In this document: one piece after another, positions 1 to 9,255 of the stretch
How positions within the stretch are numbered: position 1 is the first letter of the stretch
Layout: every line of letters starts with the position of its first letter
NCBI GenBank assembly: GCA_963811805.1
Contig: CAWESU010000001.1
Coordinates: 682,001-746,000, forward strand
Direction of reading: 5' to 3'
Origin: DAHUXN01 sp963811805
GTDB lineage: Bacteria > Acidobacteriota > Terriglobia > Acidiferrales > UBA7541
Length of the DNA: 64,000 nt
Translations under genes and position numbers: made by a program
Notes under the pieces: generated by a model
Databases searched by the model: none
The model's input: only the letters and a program-made list of their open reading frames with translations
What the model was told of the DNA's origin: nothing

Positions 1-613
1 CCTCTTGCAGCCCGGGATTATCGTAGGGCTGCGTATCAAAGAGCCCGTAGGTGGAATCGATGCCGTCGCTGACCAGAAAAACTTCGCGGCCATCGGGGCC
101 GCCGGGCCAATGTTTAATCAAATCGGACAACGACGCGTAGATGCTGGTGTTGCCAATCGCAGGGCCGAAAGTGACGTGAAGGGCTTTGGAAATTGCGGCG
201 CGGTCGGTGGTGAAGGGCTGATCGATACGAGCGCTGCCGTTCAGCGCGTAAGCCAGAGCGACGGTGGCATTCGGCGGGAGGGCCTGAACGAATTGGGAAA
301 TGTCGCGGAACTGAGCACCGAGGTGGGTAGTGGCGTCAGAGTCGATGAGAATCGCAAGTTGCAACGGGGAATCGGCGCGATTCAGCGGAACAAGACTGAC
401 TACCGGTCGCGGGTTCCGGTCTTCATGGACGGTGACGTCCTGGGCGGCAAGCGCAGGCGCGGCGCCATTGCCATGCTTGGCGCGCGCGGTGACGGTAACC
501 TGAAGAGTGCCGGACAGCCCGGACTGCGAATCCTGGGCAAAAAGCGAAGAAGCGCCACCAATTATCGCCAAGACGAGAACAACAAGAGCTTGAACAAGAG
601 TTTTTCGGCTCAC
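1..613 (-). CDS. Secreted VWFA-related protein, C-terminus beyond the window
   Basis: The minus strand is open from a GTG at 613 to the window edge, giving about 204 residues of an incomplete protein. It begins with a signal peptide (basic start, hydrophobic LVVLVLAIIGG core, cleavage near LFAQD). A segment with DVTVHED and PRPVVSLVPL follows, then LQLAILIDSDA, an integrin-I/VWA-like first strand, and later VFLVSDGIDS, resembling the second metal-site strand. This layout matches the VWFA-related domain proteins abundant in Acidobacteria. A GGGAG sequence lies just upstream of the GTG, which decides the start over an ATG at 641 in another frame. It probably acts outside the inner membrane; no substrate is known. 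A long plus-strand frame over the same region is a shadow. Confidence 0.8.
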   Translation of the reverse strand, partial: MSRKTLVQALVVLVLAIIGGASSLFAQDSQSGLSGTLQVTVTARAKHGNGAAPALAAQDVTVHEDRNPRPVVSLVPLNRADSPLQLAILIDSDATTHLGAQFRDISQFVQALPPNATVALAYALNGSARIDQPFTTDRAAISKALHVTFGPAIGNTSIYASLSDLIKHWPGGPDGREVFLVSDGIDSTYGLFDTQPYDNPGLQE

Positions 614-857
614 CTTGAGCTCCCAAGGAGTATTTCTCCATTTACCTACCCTGATTTAGATGTGCCCGCGGGAATTTTGGGTACCTCGGCGGCATTGGCC
701 TTACAATGTATAATTCGCTGCGACACGGGGCGGGGCGTTTGACGGGTCGTTCGCGGCTGGCCAGAGGAAATGGGCGGCCTTCGGCGATGGCTTGACGTTC
801 TGAAGCGAACCAAAAGAGCGTAAGGAATCGGCTGCGCGCAGTCTCCGGTGGGGGAAA

Positions 858-1394
858 ATGCCAGAAGGAAAAGGACTACTGATCGTCTACACCGGGCCGG
901 GGAAAGGCAAAACCACGTGCGCGCTGGGAACGGCATTTCGAGCTGTCGGCCAGGGGTTGAAGGTGCTCATGGTGCAGTTCATCAAGGGTTCGTGGCACTA
1001 CGGCGAGCTGGATGCGGCGAAGATGCTGGGCGACGATAAATTCGAAATCCGGCCGATGGGGCGCGGCTTCATCAAGATTGGCGGGGCGGAAACCGATCCG
1101 GAAGACTTGAAGCTGTGCCAGGAGTGCTGGAACTTCGGCAAGGAGCAGATTTACAGCGGAAAGTATGACCTGGTGATTCTGGACGAAATCAATTACGTGA
1201 TCAGCTACAAGATGCTCGACGGGGAGGAAGTTGCCGATGTGCTGGCGAAACGTCCCGGACAGGTGCACGTGATTTGCACCGGACGCAACGCGCATCCGAA
1301 GCTCGTGGAAGCAGCGGACCTGGTGACGGAGATGCGCGAAGTGAAGCATCCGTATACGAAAGGGATTCTTGCGCAGCGCGGAATCGACTATTGA
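858..1394 (+). CDS. cobO: Cob(I)alamin adenosyltransferase, CobO/BtuR type
   Basis: The 178-residue protein transfers the adenosyl group of ATP to the cobalt of cob(I)alamin or its corrinoid precursors, the step that makes adenosylcobalamin in the cytoplasm. A P-loop GPGKGKTT sits at residues 13-20 and a Walker-B-like LVILDEIN near residue 108. The end (EVKHPYTKGILAQRGIDY) is the typical CobO C-terminus, and the length is normal for the family. No other cobalamin gene is nearby, so it probably serves corrinoid salvage. The 244 bases upstream hold no cobalamin riboswitch that I can recognise. accD starts 18 bases downstream on the same strand. Confidence 0.93.
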   Translation: MPEGKGLLIVYTGPGKGKTTCALGTAFRAVGQGLKVLMVQFIKGSWHYGELDAAKMLGDDKFEIRPMGRGFIKIGGAETDPEDLKLCQECWNFGKEQIYSGKYDLVILDEINYVISYKMLDGEEVADVLAKRPGQVHVICTGRNAHPKLVEAADLVTEMREVKHPYTKGILAQRGIDY

Positions 1395-1412
1395 GGCGAG
1401 AGAATTTCGACC

Positions 1413-2261
1413 ATGGCCTGGTTCAAAAAAGAAAACAAGCCGACGGAAGCGCCGCCCAGCCAGGAGCGCCGGGTCAAGACGGAAGGATTGTGGATCAAGT
1501 GCGAGAACTGCCGGTCGATCATCTGGAAAAAGGACCTGGAAGCGAACTGGGAGGTGTGCCCGAAGTGCGAGAACCATTTCCGGCTTGGCGCGAAAAGGCG
1601 GCTGGAATTGTTGCTGGACGGCGGGAAATGGACGGAGCTTGACGCAGAGCTGACGTCGACGGACCCGCTGAAGTTTGTGGATGTAAAGCCGTACACGCAG
1701 CGGCTGCGAGAAGCGCAGGACAAACTGGGAATGAATGATGCCGTGATTACCGCCGAGGGACGCTTGAACGGGCGGCCGATTATTTGCTGTTCGATGGAGT
1801 TTGCGTTCGTAGGCGGCTCGATGGGTGCGGTGGTGGGGGAAAGAGTCACACGCGCAGCGGAACGTTCCGCCGAACGCAAGATGCCACTGGTGATTGTGTC
1901 GTGCTCGGCCGGCGCGCGGATGCAGGAAGGCGTGGTCAGCCTGATGCAACTGGCCAAGGTTTCGGCGGCGCTGGCTCGCCTGGATGAAGCCCGGGTCCCG
2001 TATATTTCGGTGCTTACCGATCCGACCACGGGGGGAGTTACCGCGAGTTTCGCGATGCTGGGGGATTTGAACATCGCCGAGCCAGGCGCAATGATCGGCT
2101 TCGCGGGGCCGCGCGTGATCGAACAGACGATCCGCCAGAAGCTCCCCGAAGGATTCCAGCGCGCGGAATTTTTGCTGGAGCATGGATTCCTGGACGCCAT
2201 CGTGCCGCGCAAGGAACTGAAAAACTACATTGGACACGCTTTCGACTTCTTCATTGGCTGA
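1413..2261 (+). CDS. accD: Acetyl-CoA carboxylase carboxyltransferase subunit beta
   Basis: This 282-residue protein is the beta half of the carboxyltransferase that moves CO2 from biotin to acetyl-CoA, the first committed step of fatty acid synthesis. An N-terminal zinc ribbon is formed by C30, C33, C49 and C52. The crotonase-fold body carries the family's CSAGARMQEG and TTGGVTASFA segments, which shape the acyl-CoA pocket and oxyanion hole. The length is usual for the family. It is followed by folC with one base between stop and start, the accD-folC order found in many bacteria, so the two are probably co-transcribed and translationally coupled. Confidence 0.95.
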   Translation: MAWFKKENKPTEAPPSQERRVKTEGLWIKCENCRSIIWKKDLEANWEVCPKCENHFRLGAKRRLELLLDGGKWTELDAELTSTDPLKFVDVKPYTQRLREAQDKLGMNDAVITAEGRLNGRPIICCSMEFAFVGGSMGAVVGERVTRAAERSAERKMPLVIVSCSAGARMQEGVVSLMQLAKVSAALARLDEARVPYISVLTDPTTGGVTASFAMLGDLNIAEPGAMIGFAGPRVIEQTIRQKLPEGFQRAEFLLEHGFLDAIVPRKELKNYIGHAFDFFIG

Positions 2262-2262
2262 A

Positions 2263-3633
2263 ATGAACTACGAAGAATCCGTTCGCCGACTACTGTCGCT
2301 GGGAAAAGAACTCGCGTCGCCGCAACAGGCGCGGGTGCAGAAATTCGACCTGGAAAATATCCGCGTGCTTTCCGGTTACTTGGGTTCGCCGCATCGCGCG
2401 GTTCCCTGCGCGCACATTGCAGGGACGAATGGCAAAGGCTCGACGGCGGCGATGCTGGAATCGATCTTGCGCGCGGCGGGGCTTTCCACCGGGCTTTTTA
2501 CTTCGCCGCACCTGGCGCGCATAAACGAACGAATCGCCTTCAATGGCGTGGCGATTTCGGATGCGGATTTTGCCGCGGAGTTCGCGTGCGTACAATCAGC
2601 GATCGAGCATCTGCTGGCCACGGGCGAGCTGGCGGCGCATCCGACGTACTTCGAATGCGTGACGGCGATGGCGTACCACGCGTTTGCGCGGCGCGCAGTG
2701 GGATTTGCGGTCTACGAAGTGGGCATGGGAGGGAGGCTGGATTCGACGAATATTGTTCAGCCGGAAGTGGCCATCGTTACGCAGATAGAGCTGGACCATG
2801 AAAATTTCCTGGGGCATTCGATCGCGGAAATTGCGACGGAGAAAGCAGGGATTATCAAGCCGGGGGGATGGGTGGTGAGCGCGGCGGAACGTGCGGAGGC
2901 GCGCGAAGTGATTGCGCGGCGCGCGGCGGCGGTGGATGCCAAGCTGGTGGAAATCGACAAGGCTTGGCACCTTGAGAAGATGGTTGCAACTCGCGGCTGC
3001 TATCGCGTGGAAGCGTGCGGTAGCGATTCGGACAAGCGGTTGAGACTGGACATACCGCTTCCGGGTAGGTTTCAGGTGCGTAATGCTTTGGCCGCGGCGA
3101 CGGCGGCGCAATTGCTGGCGGCGCGAGGTTTCCCGGTGAACGACGATGCCATCGAGCGAGGAATAAAGGAAACTCGGTGGCCGGGACGACTCGAGCGATT
3201 GTCGGAACGTCCCGCTATCTTTCTCGACGGAGCGCACAATCCCGCGGCGGCGCGAGAACTGGCGGCGTTCTGGGAGGAACATCTTTCCGGGCAGCGCATC
3301 TGGCTGATTTACGGAGCGCTGCGCGACAAGGCTGTCGACGAAATCGCCGGGCTGCTGTTTCCGCGCGCGCATCACATTTTTCTGACCGAGCCGCAGCAAT
3401 CGCGCGCGATTTCGGCGCCGCTGCTGGCGGAAATGACCTCGCATCTGGCAGCGCGGTTTGAGGTAGTGCCGAACCCCACGCAGGCATTCGATTTGGCGCT
3501 GGCGCAGGCCTCGGCGCGAGATGCGATTTTTGTCACCGGCTCGCTCTACTTGGTCGGGCAGCTGCGCGCTTACTGGACGGGTTCCCACGGGGTGGCCGAA
3601 TCCAAAAAGGCCGACGAACGCGTAGTCAACTAA
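2263..3633 (+). CDS. folC: Bifunctional folylpolyglutamate / dihydrofolate synthase
   Basis: The enzyme adds glutamate to dihydropteroate and to folates using ATP (Mur ligase superfamily). The P-loop GTNGKGS is at residues 54-60, and the family's FTSPHL, GMGGRLDSTN, EKAGIIKPG and LDGAHNP motifs follow in order. I chose the ATG at 2263, one base after the accD stop, because the open frame upstream offers only a TTG at 2230 inside accD and the conserved family start fits MNYEES. The 456 residues are a little longer than Escherichia coli FolC. It is coupled to accD. Confidence 0.93.
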   Translation: MNYEESVRRLLSLGKELASPQQARVQKFDLENIRVLSGYLGSPHRAVPCAHIAGTNGKGSTAAMLESILRAAGLSTGLFTSPHLARINERIAFNGVAISDADFAAEFACVQSAIEHLLATGELAAHPTYFECVTAMAYHAFARRAVGFAVYEVGMGGRLDSTNIVQPEVAIVTQIELDHENFLGHSIAEIATEKAGIIKPGGWVVSAAERAEAREVIARRAAAVDAKLVEIDKAWHLEKMVATRGCYRVEACGSDSDKRLRLDIPLPGRFQVRNALAAATAAQLLAARGFPVNDDAIERGIKETRWPGRLERLSERPAIFLDGAHNPAAARELAAFWEEHLSGQRIWLIYGALRDKAVDEIAGLLFPRAHHIFLTEPQQSRAISAPLLAEMTSHLAARFEVVPNPTQAFDLALAQASARDAIFVTGSLYLVGQLRAYWTGSHGVAESKKADERVVN

Positions 3634-3855
3634 GCCGTTTTTTCGCTGTGTTACCCACTACAGTAAGCCGGTACTAGCCATGTGTTCATCCGCGGACAAC
3701 ACAATGCCACAGACGGACACATTTCTGTGTTTCCCAAAAGCGAGACGACCGGCAAGAAACAGCAATTCAAGGAGATACGACCAAAATTTTTGAAAGGGCC
3801 CGGCAACCGAATTGCGACTTTCGCGTCTAAGCTAAGTGAGGCACAAAAGAGCGAA

Positions 3856-4416
3856 ATGAGCATGCAAGCCCAGGCGAGACAGCAGATGGTTGAACTGTTC
3901 GGCCGCGGACCGACGCTCCTTGCCGAGGCATTGCGGCGCTGCCCGAAGAAGATGTGGCTGTACCGACCCACCATGACCCGTTGGAGCATTCACGAGATCA
4001 TCCTTCACCTGGCGGACAGTGAAGCCTATGCGTATATCTGCTGCCGGCAGTTTATCGCCGAGCCCGGTTCGGGCACCGCGCAACACGACGCATCGGCGTG
4101 GGCGTCTTCGCTCGGGTACTTTCATCAGAGCACGCGCGAGGCGTTGGGTTTGATTTCGCGGCTGCGCAAGATGACCCACCAAATTTTGTGCTTTGTCCCC
4201 GATTCGGTATGGGCGCACACGACACAGGTTCCCACCAAGGGAACGATGACGCTGAATCAGTGGCTCGAACTTCAGGCCAACCATATTCCTCATCACGCAG
4301 ACCAGATTCAAGAGAATCTAGCAGATTGGTTGAAAACGCACCGGCAGCGCAAGCCGGCGACGCGCTTGACTCGAACTACTGCGACTGAGCAAGTAGTCCT
4401 GGCGCCCCTCGCATAG
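3856..4416 (+). CDS. DinB-like four-helix protein
   Basis: The 186-residue product has the layout of the DinB/YfiT superfamily of putative metal-dependent enzymes. The family's W-S-I-H-E-I-I-L-H-L-A-D-S-E helix with its metal-ligand histidine lies about 45 residues in, and a C-terminal helix (ELQANHIPHHADQI) supplies the other histidines. Members act in thiol transfer or as uncharacterised hydrolases, and the substrate here is unknown. The frame continues upstream to a GTG at 3682, but those 58 residues show no family similarity and the internal ATG starts the domain cleanly, so I prefer 3856. The gene stands alone between folC and a hydrolase gene. Confidence 0.72.
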   Translation: MSMQAQARQQMVELFGRGPTLLAEALRRCPKKMWLYRPTMTRWSIHEIILHLADSEAYAYICCRQFIAEPGSGTAQHDASAWASSLGYFHQSTREALGLISRLRKMTHQILCFVPDSVWAHTTQVPTKGTMTLNQWLELQANHIPHHADQIQENLADWLKTHRQRKPATRLTRTTATEQVVLAPLA

Positions 4417-4504
4417 AGCGGGATTTTCAGGCAGCCAATGGCTGGCCTTTTCCGCCGTGATGTTCCCCCGATGAACCGTAGTCGCGCTAGAATCTGTGCG
4501 CGCC

Positions 4505-5257
4505 ATGACGAATGAACAAGATTTCGATGTGGCAGGTCCCGCAGACGCTCGCGCGATTGTGTTTGTGCATGGAATGCGCGTGACGCGGCGGATGTGGCAG
4601 CCCCAGATGGAGGCTCTCGCCTCGGAATTCCGTGTAATCGCGGTGGACTTGCCGGGGCACGGATCGCGCAAGAATGAAACGTTCCACGTGGAACATGCGG
4701 TCGAGGAGCTTGCGGCAGTGGTGGACCAGGCGGCGAACGGGCGCGCGTTCGTGGTAGGGCTTTCGCTGGGCGGGTATATAGCGATGGAATTCGGAGCGCG
4801 CTATCCGCAGAAAGCGGCAGGGCTGGTAATTGCGAGTGCTTCGGTCGAACCGCGGGGATGGTACAACGCTCCCTACAAGATAATGTCCGAGCTGATGGCC
4901 AAGCTGCCGGAGCCGTTCCTGAACAAGGTGAGCCGGACTTTCTTTTTGGCTGTTTACGGCCAACAGCGGGCTCAACCGTTGATCGCTCCCGGGTTTTTCA
5001 TGCGCGGCGGCGCGGCGGGCATTCGCGAAGTGATGGACCGGGAGTTCGCGCCAAAGCTCGCCACCTATCCGGGCCCCGTGTTGCTGCTGAATGGCGTGTG
5101 GGATCAGGGTTTCCGTCTGCACGAAAAGCGATTCCTGGCCGCTGCGCAAAATGGCCGCCGCGAGGTGATACCTAAGGCTTTCCATTTGGCGAACATTGAC
5201 CAGCCGGAAGCGTTTTCCGAGGCGGTTCGCCGCTTTGCAGAGTCGATTGCGTGGTGA
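4505..5257 (+). CDS. Alpha/beta-fold hydrolase
   Basis: The 250-residue cytoplasmic protein has an alpha/beta hydrolase fold. The oxyanion-hole strand VFVHGM comes near the start, the nucleophile elbow GLSLGG (serine) near residue 85, an acid in the LLLNGVWDQG strand, and the catalytic histidine in KAFHLAN near the end. The substrate cannot be told from sequence. I chose the ATG at 4505 over an in-frame GTG three codons earlier. The next gene begins 57 bases downstream on the same strand, so the two may share a transcript. Confidence 0.85.
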   Translation: MTNEQDFDVAGPADARAIVFVHGMRVTRRMWQPQMEALASEFRVIAVDLPGHGSRKNETFHVEHAVEELAAVVDQAANGRAFVVGLSLGGYIAMEFGARYPQKAAGLVIASASVEPRGWYNAPYKIMSELMAKLPEPFLNKVSRTFFLAVYGQQRAQPLIAPGFFMRGGAAGIREVMDREFAPKLATYPGPVLLLNGVWDQGFRLHEKRFLAAAQNGRREVIPKAFHLANIDQPEAFSEAVRRFAESIAW

Positions 5258-5314
5258 AACGCGCGGCGGCGCAATGTTGCCGTGTTTTGGGGCGAATGGT
5301 ACGATGGGGCTTCC

Positions 5315-6076
5315 ATGCCCACGCCCGACCATCGAGAGCATCGGCCACGAGTCGGCATACCGTATCGCACGCGCAATGAACAAGTTAAGAAAGTGCGCAC
5401 CAAATATGAGATGTACGTGCGTTCTGTGGAAGCGGCCGGCGGGATGCCGGTTGAGGTGTCGCTGACTCTAACGCCGGGCGAGTTACAGAGGCTAGCGAGT
5501 GATCTCGACGCGATCGTGTTGCCGGGCAGCCCCGCAGACGTGGATCCGGCGCGGTACCACGCCGCGCTCCATGCGAATACCGCGGAGGCTGACGCCGCAC
5601 GCGAAGAAACCGACCTTGCTCTGCTGCGGCATTGTTTCGGCGAGGGCAAGCCAGTTTTGGCCATCTGTTACGGTGTGCAGATTCTAAACGTCCACCTCGG
5701 CGGTTCGCTCATCCAAGATATTCCCAACGAGCTGCGGACGACGATTCAGCATGCGTGGAACGGACGAGAGCAGGGAGAACCCGAGCCGTTTCACGGCGTG
5801 ACGATAGAGGCGGCTAGCCGCGTAGCGTTGGCGTCGGGCCAGACGGAAACGCGCGTCAACAGTTCGCATCATCAATCGATTCGCGAGCCGGGGCGCGGCC
5901 TGCGCGTCACTGCGCACGCCAGCGACGGCGTGATTGAGGCTGTGGAATGGACCGGCGACACGAACTGGGTTACCGGCGTGCAATGGCATCCGGAGCGAAT
6001 GGCGGATGACCCGTTGACGCGGCAGCTGTTCGAAGGTTTGGTGGCAGCGGCGCGAAATGCGGCGGTGCGTGGATAA
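5315..6076 (+). CDS. Class I glutamine amidotransferase, gamma-Glu-GABA hydrolase-like
   Basis: The 253-residue protein resembles stand-alone peptidase C26 enzymes such as PuuD, which hydrolyse gamma-glutamyl amides. The nucleophile cysteine lies in LAICYGVQILNV and the histidine-glutamate pair in GVQWHPERM, so the Cys-His-Glu triad is intact. The PGSPADVDPARY segment is the family's PGG-like loop. In most relatives the residue after the nucleophile is Arg (CRG); here it is Tyr. The ATG at 5315 is preferred to the upstream GTG at 5282, whose extra residues are not family-like. No polyamine pathway genes are nearby, so the substrate is open. Confidence 0.83.
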   Translation: MPTPDHREHRPRVGIPYRTRNEQVKKVRTKYEMYVRSVEAAGGMPVEVSLTLTPGELQRLASDLDAIVLPGSPADVDPARYHAALHANTAEADAAREETDLALLRHCFGEGKPVLAICYGVQILNVHLGGSLIQDIPNELRTTIQHAWNGREQGEPEPFHGVTIEAASRVALASGQTETRVNSSHHQSIREPGRGLRVTAHASDGVIEAVEWTGDTNWVTGVQWHPERMADDPLTRQLFEGLVAAARNAAVRG

Positions 6077-6139
6077 GCCGAGATTCGATCTCGTTACGGG
6101 ATTTTTTGACAGACCTAACAAAATGATTTCGGGGGAATC

Positions 6140-6904
6140 GTGATTTCACTGGCTGGAAAATCTGCGCTGATCACCGGGGGATCGCGCGGGATCGGTGCAG
6201 CGTCCGTGCGATACTTCGCGCGGGCCGGCGCGGACGTGGTCTTCAACTATCATCGAAATCGAGCCGCTGCAGAACAAGTGGAGCAGGAGGCGCGCAAGCA
6301 CGGCACGCGGGTGGAGTCGCGCAAGGCGGATTTGAGCCACGATGCCGACGGAAAAGCGCTGGTTGAATTCGCAAAGGAGCGCTTGGGCCGTCTGGACATC
6401 CTCGTGGCCAACGCGGGCATCTGGAACGTTGAGGATATTGGGATTGAAAAAATGTCGGAACGGCAGTGGGACGACATGATTCGCGTGAATCTGAAAAGCG
6501 TTTACTCCGTGGTTCATCATGCCGTGCCGCATATGATTGCGCAAAAGGCGGGGCGCATCGTGGCGATTAGCTCCACGGCGGGGCAGCGTGGCGAGTCGAT
6601 GCATACGCATTATGCCGCGTCGAAAGGAGCGATCATCAGCTTCGTGAAAGGGCTTTCGACGGAACTGGCGCGGCACAACATTTTGGTGAACTGCGTGGCG
6701 CCCGGCTGGGTGGATACGGAAATGTCGCGCCCGGTTCTGGAAACGAAAGCGGGAAACAAGTTGGCAGCCACGGCGATACCGCTGGGGCGCGCGGGAACGG
6801 CGGAAGAAATCGCCGGGGCGATTCTGTTTCTGGCTTCCGACTTGGCGACGTTTATCACCGGCGAAGTAGTCAACGTGAACGGAGGCGCGGTCCTGTGCGG
6901 CTGA
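6140..6904 (+). CDS. Short-chain dehydrogenase/reductase, FabG-like
   Basis: This is a classical 254-residue SDR. The NAD(P)-binding TGGSRGIG lies at residues 12-19, the NAG motif in LVANAGIW, the catalytic serine in AISSTAGQ and the Tyr-x-x-x-Lys pair in YAASKGA. The C-terminal FITGEVVNVNGG is typical of FabG-like reductases. It should reduce or oxidise a keto/hydroxy substrate that sequence does not identify. The start is a GTG preceded by a purine-rich GGGGGAA. Its last ten bases overlap the next gene, so the two are probably translationally coupled. Confidence 0.9.
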   Translation: MISLAGKSALITGGSRGIGAASVRYFARAGADVVFNYHRNRAAAEQVEQEARKHGTRVESRKADLSHDADGKALVEFAKERLGRLDILVANAGIWNVEDIGIEKMSERQWDDMIRVNLKSVYSVVHHAVPHMIAQKAGRIVAISSTAGQRGESMHTHYAASKGAIISFVKGLSTELARHNILVNCVAPGWVDTEMSRPVLETKAGNKLAATAIPLGRAGTAEEIAGAILFLASDLATFITGEVVNVNGGAVLCG

Positions 6905-7764
6905 AGTATCGTTGGGTTTCCGTTCTGGCCATTGCAGGGACAATCCTAGCTGCGGCAGCGGCGCCGGCGCGCGCGCAGGATGGCGAAGTGCTGCTGCCGG
7001 AGCAAAGCGCCGCAAAAGCGAAAGCTCTCCTGCAGGGCATGATTCAAGCCTTGGGCGGAAGCGCCTATCTGAACGTGAAAGATTCGACGTGCCACGGGCG
7101 GCTTGGCTCGTTTGGACATTCCGGGGCGCTAAGCGGCTACGATGTTTTTTTCGATTTGGTCAAGCTGCCGGACAAAGATCGCCAGGAGATGTCCAAGAAA
7201 CGGAATATCATTTACATCACCAATGGGAATCAGGGATGGGTGTTGGATCGCGGCGGCGTCAGCGAGGAGCCTGCGGACCAAATCGCGGACAACGAACGCG
7301 AGTTGCAGCTTGATCTGGATTACATTCTCCGCTATCGCCTGAACGAGCCGGGCATGATCTTCCACTACGTGGGGCCCGACGTCGTTGACCTGAAAGAAGC
7401 CGATTGGGTCGAAATCGATGATCCGCAGGGGCACGAGATTCAAATTGCCATCGCCAAGCTGACGCATTTGCCAATTCAAAAGAAGGTTGCGATGCGCGAC
7501 CCGATCACGCACATGCGGACCGAAGAGATCGATTATTACTCGAACTTCCAGAAGGTCGATGGCGTCATGATGTATTTCCAGCAGACCCGCTTTCGCAATG
7601 GGATGAAAGTATTCCAGGTGTTCTACGATCCGGATGGATGCAAATTCAATAGCGGCCTGCAGGATTCCCTCTTCACGAAAGAGTCCCTCGAAGAGCGTTG
7701 GGCGCAGTTGGACAAAAAAGGCAAAAAGAAGAAAGAAAAGGACGCCGACAAGTCCGGGCTGTAG
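6895..7764 (+). CDS. Secreted protein of unknown function, LolA-like fold possible
   Basis: The 289-residue product starts with a clear signal peptide (basic MRLKYRW, alanine-rich core, cleavage after APARAQ) and should be periplasmic. The mature part has short beta-like stretches (IIYITNGNQGWVLD, VDGVMMYFQQTRF) of the kind seen in outer-membrane lipoprotein-sorting-like domains of Acidobacteria, but I see no catalytic motif. The C-terminus is a lysine-rich tail (KKGKKKKEKDADKSG). The GTG start overlaps the upstream SDR gene by ten bases, implying coupling. Function is unknown. Confidence 0.75.
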   Translation: MRLKYRWVSVLAIAGTILAAAAAPARAQDGEVLLPEQSAAKAKALLQGMIQALGGSAYLNVKDSTCHGRLGSFGHSGALSGYDVFFDLVKLPDKDRQEMSKKRNIIYITNGNQGWVLDRGGVSEEPADQIADNERELQLDLDYILRYRLNEPGMIFHYVGPDVVDLKEADWVEIDDPQGHEIQIAIAKLTHLPIQKKVAMRDPITHMRTEEIDYYSNFQKVDGVMMYFQQTRFRNGMKVFQVFYDPDGCKFNSGLQDSLFTKESLEERWAQLDKKGKKKKEKDADKSGL

Positions 7765-7845
7765 AAGCAGATTTTTCAAACTGCAACTGCAAACAGCGAT
7801 TTTCTGTTAGACTCCGCGGCAATTCGACAATTAGGGGGGTGTTTT

Positions 7846-9153
7846 ATGCTTCGTCGCCGCGAATTCATTCAACGGGCCGCCATCGCCGCCAGTTTGCTCG
7901 GCATGCCGCTCGCTCGAGCCGAGGCGCTGGGCGAAATCACCGTTGACAATCCACCGATGCCGCCAGCGGGTCTGTTTGTGTCCGATCCGGCACGCTATTG
8001 GGCGGAGCTGCGCAGGCAATGGCTGCTGACGTCGGATCATGTGAACCTGAACTGCGGGTCGGTGGGCTGCACGCCGCTGCCCGTGTTGCGCGCGATGATC
8101 GAGCATATTCTTTCGGCGGAAGAGTTCCGCGAGCCGGCCTATCCGTGGTTCGGCTACGACGAGAACGAGCGGCTCAAGCAGACGGTGGACGCGCTGGCTG
8201 CGTTTGTGAACGCAAATAGCGACGAGATCGCGCTGGTGCGGAACGCCACGGAAGCTAACAACATCATGGCCAACGGCATCGACATGAAGCCGGGCGAAGA
8301 AGTGCTGATGACCGACCAGGAGCATCCCGGCGGATACTGCCCATGGGACGTAAGGGCCGCGCGCTACGGCGTCAAGATCAACAAAGTGACGCTGCCGAGG
8401 CCGCCGCAGTCGGTCGACGAAATTGTGGAGCTCTTCGAGCGCGCCATGACGCCGAACACGCGAGTAATTTTCTTCAGCCACATCACGACGGCTACCGGCG
8501 TGATCCTTCCGGCGAAAGAAATCTGCGCGGTGGCGCGCCGGCACGGAGCGCTTTCGGCGGTGGACGGGGCGCACGCGATTGGCCAGATTCCGCTCAACAT
8601 GCACGACATGGGCTGCGATTTTTACGGCTCGAGCCCGCACAAGTGGCTGATGGCGCCAAAAGGCACGGGCTTTCTCTATGTGCGCGACGAACGGACGAAG
8701 GATTTGTGGGCGCATACGGCTACGGCCAACTGGAACAACTACGACATCAAAGCGTACCGGTTCTCGTGGATTGGCACATCGAATCTATCGGTGATGGTGG
8801 GACTGCACGCAGCGCTGGAGTTCTTCAATCAGGTGGGGCAGGATCGGATTTATGCGCGGCAGCATGAATTGGCCACGCAGGTGCGCGACCGCGTGTTGAA
8901 GTATCCGAATCTGAAAACGGTGAATGCCAGCAAGGATGAATTTTACAACGCGCTGACGAGCTTCGAAGTGACCCCGCCTCTTCCCGCCGGCACGACCACC
9001 GGCGGGTTGAAGAAAGCGATGGACGAATGCGCCGCACGGAACATGCGCGTGGTGGGCGACGCCACGCACATGCGCATTTCGACGAACATTTTCACGCAGC
9101 CGACGGAGTTGGATTTGTTTTATGACGCGCTGGACGCGGGAATGCGCGCGTAA
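7846..9153 (+). CDS. Tat-exported class V aminotransferase-fold PLP enzyme
   Basis: The 435-residue protein belongs to the class V (isopenicillin-N epimerase / cysteine desulfurase-like) PLP enzymes. The PLP aspartate lies in AVDGAHAIGQ and the Schiff-base lysine in SSPHKWLMAPKG. The N-terminus RRREFIQRAAIAASLLGMPLARAEA resembles a twin-arginine signal, unusual for a PLP enzyme though seen in Acidobacteria and Bacteroidetes relatives. A GGGGGG run precedes the ATG. The substrate is not predictable: relatives include epimerases, selenocysteine lyases and kynureninases. No partner genes are evident. Confidence 0.85.
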   Translation: MLRRREFIQRAAIAASLLGMPLARAEALGEITVDNPPMPPAGLFVSDPARYWAELRRQWLLTSDHVNLNCGSVGCTPLPVLRAMIEHILSAEEFREPAYPWFGYDENERLKQTVDALAAFVNANSDEIALVRNATEANNIMANGIDMKPGEEVLMTDQEHPGGYCPWDVRAARYGVKINKVTLPRPPQSVDEIVELFERAMTPNTRVIFFSHITTATGVILPAKEICAVARRHGALSAVDGAHAIGQIPLNMHDMGCDFYGSSPHKWLMAPKGTGFLYVRDERTKDLWAHTATANWNNYDIKAYRFSWIGTSNLSVMVGLHAALEFFNQVGQDRIYARQHELATQVRDRVLKYPNLKTVNASKDEFYNALTSFEVTPPLPAGTTTGGLKKAMDECAARNMRVVGDATHMRISTNIFTQPTELDLFYDALDAGMRA

Positions 9154-9255
9154 CGGCGCTCCGCAAAATCGCAAAAAATGGCAAGCTTCCCTGTGCGTGG
9201 CAAGACTCGCATGGCCTTTTTTTGCGCGGACGCCTTGGCGGGTTATACTCATCGG

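Noticed and set aside
5..742. Long plus-strand open frame of 245 codons at the left edge
   Set aside because: It is antisense to the VWFA-like secreted protein, which has a signal peptide and domain motifs; the plus frame has none.
614..857. Possible cobalamin riboswitch ahead of cobO
   Set aside because: I could not find the B12 box or the conserved core segments of the riboswitch in these 244 bases.
876..2237. Very long minus-strand open frame across cobO and accD
   Set aside because: It is a shadow of two certain genes in GC-rich DNA, with no protein-like motif.
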